Below, piece after piece: positions 59,412 to 64,000 of a stretch of DNA of 64,000 nt. The DNA is from an uncultured Aquimarina sp. (GTDB lineage Bacteria > Bacteroidota > Bacteroidia > Flavobacteriales > Flavobacteriaceae). Positions within the stretch are counted from its first letter, which is position 1, and each line of letters begins with the position of its first letter. The position numbers and the translations under genes were made by a program. The stretch spans positions 620,001 through 684,000 of the forward strand of contig NZ_CANLOZ010000002.1 of the NCBI RefSeq assembly GCF_947492965.1, read 5' to 3'. Under the pieces are notes generated by a model. It made no database searches, was not told the origin of the DNA, and saw nothing but the letters and a program-made list of their open reading frames with translations.

Positions 59412-61517
59412 TTAATTTCCTAATTTTTTTAAATAATAGTCATAAGTGGCAATTTGGGATCTTACCTTTTCTTTATCATTTCGAATATACCTATTATCTT
59501 GATTTTCTGAAAGCTTTCTTCCTTTTACATTATCACTCCAACAGATATCAAAGGTATCAATTAATTCTTCTTTGATATCTTTATCATAAATAGGACAACT
59601 TATTTCGACCCTTCTGTCTAAGTTTCTTCTCATCCAATCTGCAGAAGAAATATATACCTTAGCATCTCCTCCATTTTCAAAAATCAATAGTCTAGGATGT
59701 TCTAGGAATTTATCCACAACACTGATAGCTTCGATATTTTCGCTCATTCCTTCGATTCCAGGAATCAAGCAACAAATACCTCTTACGATCAAATTGATTT
59801 TTACACCAGCTCTACTCGCTTCATAAAGTTTATCGATCATTCTATAATCGCTAAGACTATTCAATTTCAATCTAATTCCTGAAGGTTTGCCTACTTTACT
59901 GTTCTTAATCTCATTATCAATTAATTTCGTTAAAGCACTTCGTGTATAATGAGGAGACACTAATAAATGTTTATACCTACTTACCTTATAATTAATATCA
60001 AAGAACTTAAATACCTTATTGGTTTCTTTCAGGATTGCCTCGTTAGTAGTAAATAAAGTATAATCTGTATATATTTTTGCTGTGGACTCATTAAAATTAC
60101 CAGTACTTATAAAGCCATATCTTTTTAACTTTCCTTCTTCTTCTCTTTCTATTACACATGCTTTACAATGTACTTTTAGACCAGAAACTCCAAAAATTAG
60201 ATTAACACCTTCTCTCTGCATTTGTTCTGCATATCTAATGTTAGCCTGCTCGTCGAATCGTGCTTGCAATTCTATTTGTACCGTTACATTTTTACCATTT
60301 TTTGCTGCATTGATGAGAGAACTTGCAATATGAGAAATCCTTGCTAATCTATAAATCGTGATCTTAATAGTCTTTACCTTTGGATCAATTGCTGCTTCAC
60401 GCAAAAACTTTACGGTATATGAAAAAGTATGATACGGTGTATACTGTAAAAAGTCTTTTTTCGCAATTTTATCGAGTAAGCTTCCCTGTAGACTTAGTCC
60501 AGGAATTGTAAGTGGCACCAATTTCTGATAGACAAGACTTTTCTTTCCTAAATCTGGAAAATTCATATAATCCCGACGGTTATGATATCTACCGCCAGGT
60601 ATAATGCTATCGGTATTATCCACACCCATCTTTTCCATTAAGAAGTTGAGTGTATCCTTATCTATTGTTTTATCGTATACAAATCTTACAGGTTCTCCAT
60701 CTCTTCTCGATTTTACACTACTCGAAATTTTCTCAATAAAACTCTTACTAAAATCATTATCAAAATCTAACTGCGCGTCTCTTGTAATTTTAATCATATG
60801 AGCAGAAGCACTGATATAATTAAAAATACTAAAGTTAATTTGCATACAATACCGTATCAAATCATCCAGAATTATGATATATTTTTTACCATCTTTTTCT
60901 GGAAGCACTACGAAACGGTCCATATTTTTAGGAATCTCTATAAGTGCATAGATTTTCTCTTTGGTTTTTTGTTGTAAGATTTTAGATATGGTGCCTTCTT
61001 TCGGCACTGTATCCTTCAAAACCAATTTTACTGCTAAGTAAGCCACACTATCCTTAAGATGAGGAAACTTATCTAAATCATTTAAAATATAAGTTACTAA
61101 AGCAGGACTTACCTTGTCTACAAAATACCTACGTATAAAATTATCTTGCTCTGGAGTAACTTGATTTTCATTTATGATAAAGATGTTATGATCTTTTAAT
61201 CTTTCACTAATCGTATTAATCGTTTTTAAACTTTCTGACTGCTGCTTAATTACTATTTTAGTTATTTGTTCTAAAAGTTCACTGGCAGTCATTCCTTTTA
61301 ATACATTTTTACCATCAGTACCAGAGAGATCAATTCTTTTGATAGCAGCATATCTTACTTTGAAGAATTCATCCAAGTTATTTGAGAATATTCCGATAAA
61401 ACGAAGTCTTTCTAACAATGGAACACTATCATCCGATGCTTCCTGTAATACTCTTGCATTAAATTGTAACCAGCTTAATTCTCTATTTATATATCTATTT
61501 ACTTGATTTTCCTCCAT
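59412..61517 (-). CDS. ppk1: Polyphosphate kinase 1
   Basis: This 701-residue enzyme makes long-chain polyphosphate from ATP. The N-terminal motif is RYINRELSWLQFNARVL. Core segments are KITIYRLARISHIASSL, VTVQIELQARFDEQANI and the phosphorylated His in LKVHCKACVIERE, followed by FISTGNFNESTAKIYTDYTLFT. The C-terminal LIVRGICCLIPGIEG is typical. The length and motif set are complete. It directly abuts sixA upstream and ppx downstream. Confidence 0.97.
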   Translation of the reverse strand: MEENQVNRYINRELSWLQFNARVLQEASDDSVPLLERLRFIGIFSNNLDEFFKVRYAAIKRIDLSGTDGKNVLKGMTASELLEQITKIVIKQQSESLKTINTISERLKDHNIFIINENQVTPEQDNFIRRYFVDKVSPALVTYILNDLDKFPHLKDSVAYLAVKLVLKDTVPKEGTISKILQQKTKEKIYALIEIPKNMDRFVVLPEKDGKKYIIILDDLIRYCMQINFSIFNYISASAHMIKITRDAQLDFDNDFSKSFIEKISSSVKSRRDGEPVRFVYDKTIDKDTLNFLMEKMGVDNTDSIIPGGRYHNRRDYMNFPDLGKKSLVYQKLVPLTIPGLSLQGSLLDKIAKKDFLQYTPYHTFSYTVKFLREAAIDPKVKTIKITIYRLARISHIASSLINAAKNGKNVTVQIELQARFDEQANIRYAEQMQREGVNLIFGVSGLKVHCKACVIEREEEGKLKRYGFISTGNFNESTAKIYTDYTLFTTNEAILKETNKVFKFFDINYKVSRYKHLLVSPHYTRSALTKLIDNEIKNSKVGKPSGIRLKLNSLSDYRMIDKLYEASRAGVKINLIVRGICCLIPGIEGMSENIEAISVVDKFLEHPRLLIFENGGDAKVYISSADWMRRNLDRRVEISCPIYDKDIKEELIDTFDICWSDNVKGRKLSENQDNRYIRNDKEKVRSQIATYDYYLKKLGN

Positions 61518-62003
61518 TTATCTTAAATCTTTGGGAAATAAGGTTAGTATGTTTTTTCCTACGCTAATATCCGCCCAATTATCAATATCAAATTGAATAC
61601 CCACCACACCTGCAGTCGGCAAATTATCTATCATTTGATCTCCATAAAGATTAGCAATTGAAGTAAAGGCATGATTATGACCAAAAATTACCAATGTATT
61701 AATGTGGTTCTCACAATTTTTTATCACTTCTATAACCTGATGGCCATTAAAGTCATAAAGCTTGGGTTCTAAATTAAAAATATCCTCCTCAATATCTAGG
61801 TGGCCAAGAATAATCTCGGCTGTTGTTCTTGCTCTTACGGCATCACTGCTAATTACCCTGTCAATAGGTTTCATAAGGCTTTTAAGCTCTTTACCTATTG
61901 ATTCAGCATCTTTTAAACCTCTTTTATTCAATGGTCTTTTATGATCTTCCAAATCAAATTCCCAAGAAGATTTTGCATGTCTAATAATGTATAACGTTTT
62001 CAT
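61518..62003 (-). CDS. sixA: SixA-type phosphohistidine phosphatase
   Basis: This 161-residue histidine-phosphatase-fold enzyme has the catalytic LYIIRHAKSSW (Arg-His) and a second His in IFGHNHAFTSIAN. The HKRPLNKRGLKDAES and SSDAVRARTTAEI segments identify SixA-type phosphatases, which remove phosphate from His phosphotransfer proteins. It is the first gene of the polyphosphate operon, with its stop touching the ppk1 start. Control of Ppk1 phospho-His or of phosphate signalling is only a possibility. Confidence 0.88.
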   Translation of the reverse strand: MKTLYIIRHAKSSWEFDLEDHKRPLNKRGLKDAESIGKELKSLMKPIDRVISSDAVRARTTAEIILGHLDIEEDIFNLEPKLYDFNGHQVIEVIKNCENHINTLVIFGHNHAFTSIANLYGDQMIDNLPTAGVVGIQFDIDNWADISVGKNILTLFPKDLR

Positions 62004-62397
62004 GATTGAATCAAAAAATTATATCCGCCTAAATTTACATATACGCAAGTTTAAGAATAAGCATTTACAATTCTACATATATTATCATAAAAATATTTTT
62101 TGTTAAAAAAAGCGGTAAACAAATTATAGGAAAAACTCGATTTATTCTGCTACTCTAAAATGATCTATTTGCGAAAAACTCCCTTAAAACAATGAAAATG
62201 AGCAGACTAATAAGCTGCATTTAATCGATAAAACCACATTTTATATCGAAAAGATCAGTTTTTACTTACATAATAAGTTGTTAAAATTTAACTTTACCTA
62301 CGGTTTCCCCTTATAATGAAGATGTTTACCCTTAGTAATTAAACACAATTTAGTATCAAGTTTTAAGTTAAATATAACAGGGATTAAAAAAGGAAAA
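62004..62397. other. Gene-free region upstream of the surface protein
   Basis: The 394 bases are AT-rich and lie between the start of sixA (minus) and the start of the large plus-strand gene. I see no supported open frame. It must carry promoters for both. TAACTTTA, one mismatch from the -7 consensus, lies about 105 bases before the GTG start. There is no clear hairpin. Confidence 0.4.
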
Positions 62398-64000
62398 GTG
62401 GAAAAAATTGGACTTTCAAAAATACTAGACTTAAAATTACAATGCGCTTTTGCTGCTTTTGTAATATTAAACTGTTCAACAATTTTTGGGCAGGTAGAAG
62501 TTCCTTTAGAAAAAAGAACGGAATTTACTATTAAAGGAGATTTCAAATTCGTATCCAACACCATACTTGGTAAAGTTAGTAATGATGACGGAACGGATCC
62601 TTTCAACCCAAATAAGAGCTATAATAATGGTGGTCTGAACAATCAGTTCAGAATGGGATTTATTGATATTGATAATGACGATACTACCTTTAATTCTAGT
62701 AGTGCTGATCTAGATATTCCTTCTGGCTGTGCTTCTATTAAACACGTAGGTTTATATTGGACTGCATCTTACGCTGATAAAGAAAGAGCACATGATATTA
62801 CTTCCATTAAAATAAAATACCCTGGAAGCAATGAATATACTAATTTGACTGGGGCTCAAATCATTCATGATTATTATAATGATGACAAGTCATTATTTAA
62901 ACAATACTCTTGCTACAAGGATATAACTGATCAAGTAACAAGTTTACAAGATCCAATGGGTACTTATACTGTTGCTAATATTCCTGCGACTACATCAGAA
63001 GTAAATGATGATGAGACCTTAGGTAATGGCCTTGCTGGTGGTTGGACTATGGTTGTTATTTACGAAGATAACTCCAAGCCGAGAAAACGTTTTTACGTAT
63101 ATGATGGTTTTGTAAATATTGATTCTAAAGCAAAACCAGTAGAATTTTCATTCGATAATTTCCAAACTATTCCAGAAGGAGCTGTTCATGGTAAGATAGG
63201 AGTTATCTCTTATGAAGGTGATAAAGGTATCAGAGGTGATCGTTTTCAGGTTTTATCTAATGAAACTAATAAATATAAAGGAATTACGGATAATACCAAT
63301 CCTATGAACAATTTCTTTAATGCTAATATTACTGAGAATGGTCGAAATATTACATCCAGAGTTCCTGCTAGTCAAAATACTCTAGGATATGATGCTGACC
63401 TTTTTGAAATTAAAAATCCAAGAAACAGTATTATTGGTAATAATCAAACTAAATCGAGTTTCAGGTTACTAACCGATAATGATGGGTATTCCGTTATGGC
63501 AGTTGCTTTTAGTGTAGAAATCTATGAGCCTGCTATTCAGATCGTTAAAAGATCTAGATATACGGATGGTAGTTTTGTATTTCCTAATGATGTAATTGCA
63601 CCTGATCAAGAAATTGTTTATAGTCTAACTATTCATAACGATGGAAACGATGACGCTAAGAATACGATTATAAAGGATATTCTTCCTGAACACGTTGTCT
63701 TTTCTAAAGAATCTGTAGTTCTTCCTTCTAAAAGAATTAAAGTTTCTTATGATGAACCTACACGAACACTAAGCTTTTCTGTACCTAATAAAATGGTAAA
63801 AATGGATAGCGAACCTTTTGAAATCAGATATGCAATACAGGTAAATAGTACTTGTGAGCTTTTGAATGAAACTGGAGAAGTTCTTGTGCAAGATCAACCA
63901 GTAATAGCTGAGTTCAATGGGTCTCTTAATGAAACTAAAAAATATACTAAAGGATATAACCACATTAATAAATGTAATCTTCCTGACTATTACCAAATAA
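62398..64000 (+). CDS. Large secreted surface protein with DUF11-like domain, truncated at the window end
   Basis: The frame is open from a GTG at 62398 to the window edge (534 codons), with no stop. The N-terminus (LSKILDLKLQCAFAAFVIL then NCSTIFGQVE) is a signal peptide. A large beta-sandwich-like domain follows (IPSGCASIKHVGLYWTASY, GNGLAGGWTMVVIYED and FYVYDGFVNID). Near residue 400, IVYSLTIHNDGNDDAKNTI and the IKDILPEHV end mark a DUF11-like repeat. This is the usual build of type IX-secreted or gliding-associated surface proteins of Flavobacteriia. The C-terminus, which would carry the secretion domain, is not visible. The start choice is the first start codon before the signal peptide. 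Confidence 0.8.
   Translation, partial: MEKIGLSKILDLKLQCAFAAFVILNCSTIFGQVEVPLEKRTEFTIKGDFKFVSNTILGKVSNDDGTDPFNPNKSYNNGGLNNQFRMGFIDIDNDDTTFNSSSADLDIPSGCASIKHVGLYWTASYADKERAHDITSIKIKYPGSNEYTNLTGAQIIHDYYNDDKSLFKQYSCYKDITDQVTSLQDPMGTYTVANIPATTSEVNDDETLGNGLAGGWTMVVIYEDNSKPRKRFYVYDGFVNIDSKAKPVEFSFDNFQTIPEGAVHGKIGVISYEGDKGIRGDRFQVLSNETNKYKGITDNTNPMNNFFNANITENGRNITSRVPASQNTLGYDADLFEIKNPRNSIIGNNQTKSSFRLLTDNDGYSVMAVAFSVEIYEPAIQIVKRSRYTDGSFVFPNDVIAPDQEIVYSLTIHNDGNDDAKNTIIKDILPEHVVFSKESVVLPSKRIKVSYDEPTRTLSFSVPNKMVKMDSEPFEIRYAIQVNSTCELLNETGEVLVQDQPVIAEFNGSLNETKKYTKGYNHINKCNLPDYYQI

Noticed and set aside
62298..62606. A 102-codon minus-strand frame
   Set aside because: It is antisense to the start of the large plus-strand surface protein, which has a signal peptide and a long open frame.
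1..64000. tRNA genes, CRISPR arrays, insertion sequences and prophage genes
   Set aside because: No cloverleaf with conserved T-loop, no regularly spaced repeats, no transposase or integrase and no phage structural genes were found by eye; a covariance search would be needed to be certain about tRNAs.

Overview
The window is an AT-rich stretch of a Bacteroidota chromosome, most likely from a marine member of the Flavobacteriaceae. An Aquimarina-like organism is my guess from protein style alone. The evidence is the many lipoproteins with a Cys-Ser-Asn/Asp-Asp start after the lipobox, promoter elements of the TAnnTTTG type, a bacillithiol enzyme (BshA), a SixA-Ppk1-Ppx polyphosphate operon, short Bacteroidota-type outer-membrane barrels and a large DUF11-type surface protein. 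Genes are dense, strands alternate in short operons, and many operons end in clear hairpin terminators. I see no transposon, prophage, CRISPR array or tRNA. One structural RNA, RNase P RNA, is present.

Layout. 1-5 kb: small lipoproteins, gcvT, a sugar-nucleotide-reductase-like protein, a DCC thiol oxidoreductase, and two paralogous membrane micro-proteins missed by length cut-offs. 5-9.3 kb: a group II PLP decarboxylase beside an apparent operon of a 2-oxoglutarate/Fe(II) amino-acid hydroxylase, a gate-type membrane transporter and a D-2-hydroxyacid dehydrogenase. 9.7-13.7 kb: a dicarboxylate/amino-acid symporter, aroC and a Tat-signal HisC-like aminotransferase. 13.8-21.2 kb: topB, a DUF4269 protein, an NTF2-like lipoprotein, a FAD monooxygenase, a methyltransferase, and a Crp/Fnr-membrane protein-kinase operon. 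21.2-27.9 kb: an AraC-type membrane regulator and a three-gene operon of a GH3 glucosidase lipoprotein, a fused gluconokinase/6-phosphogluconate dehydrogenase and a gluconate permease.

28-36 kb: envelope and secreted hydrolases (an LpxH-like phosphoesterase, a phytase-like esterase, a class C beta-lactamase-like protein and a prolyl oligopeptidase). 36-40.6 kb: a FAD/Fe-S D-2-hydroxyglutarate-type dehydrogenase with an Lrp regulator, divergent from a DUF1338 (HglS-type) 2-oxoadipate dioxygenase. This is probably the lower lysine-catabolic route. 40.7-44 kb: two tandem barrels, bshA and rnpB. 44.2-47.5 kb: a sulfatase-YHYH-YwqK-SCO operon. 47.6-51.1 kb: dnaX, two helical envelope proteins and miaE.

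51.9-57.8 kb: a compact biosynthetic module of a LysA-type decarboxylase, an acyl carrier protein, an AMP-forming ligase and an alpha/beta hydrolase, followed upstream by an NTF2-like protein and a divergent Crp/Fnr regulator. 58.5-62 kb: the sixA-ppk1-ppx polyphosphate operon. 62.4 kb to the end: the first 534 codons of a large secreted surface protein.

The strongest candidates for undescribed biology are the carrier-protein/decarboxylase module, the amino-acid hydroxylase cassette, the GH3-gluconate operon with its bifunctional enzyme, and the HglS/dehydrogenase/Lrp divergon.
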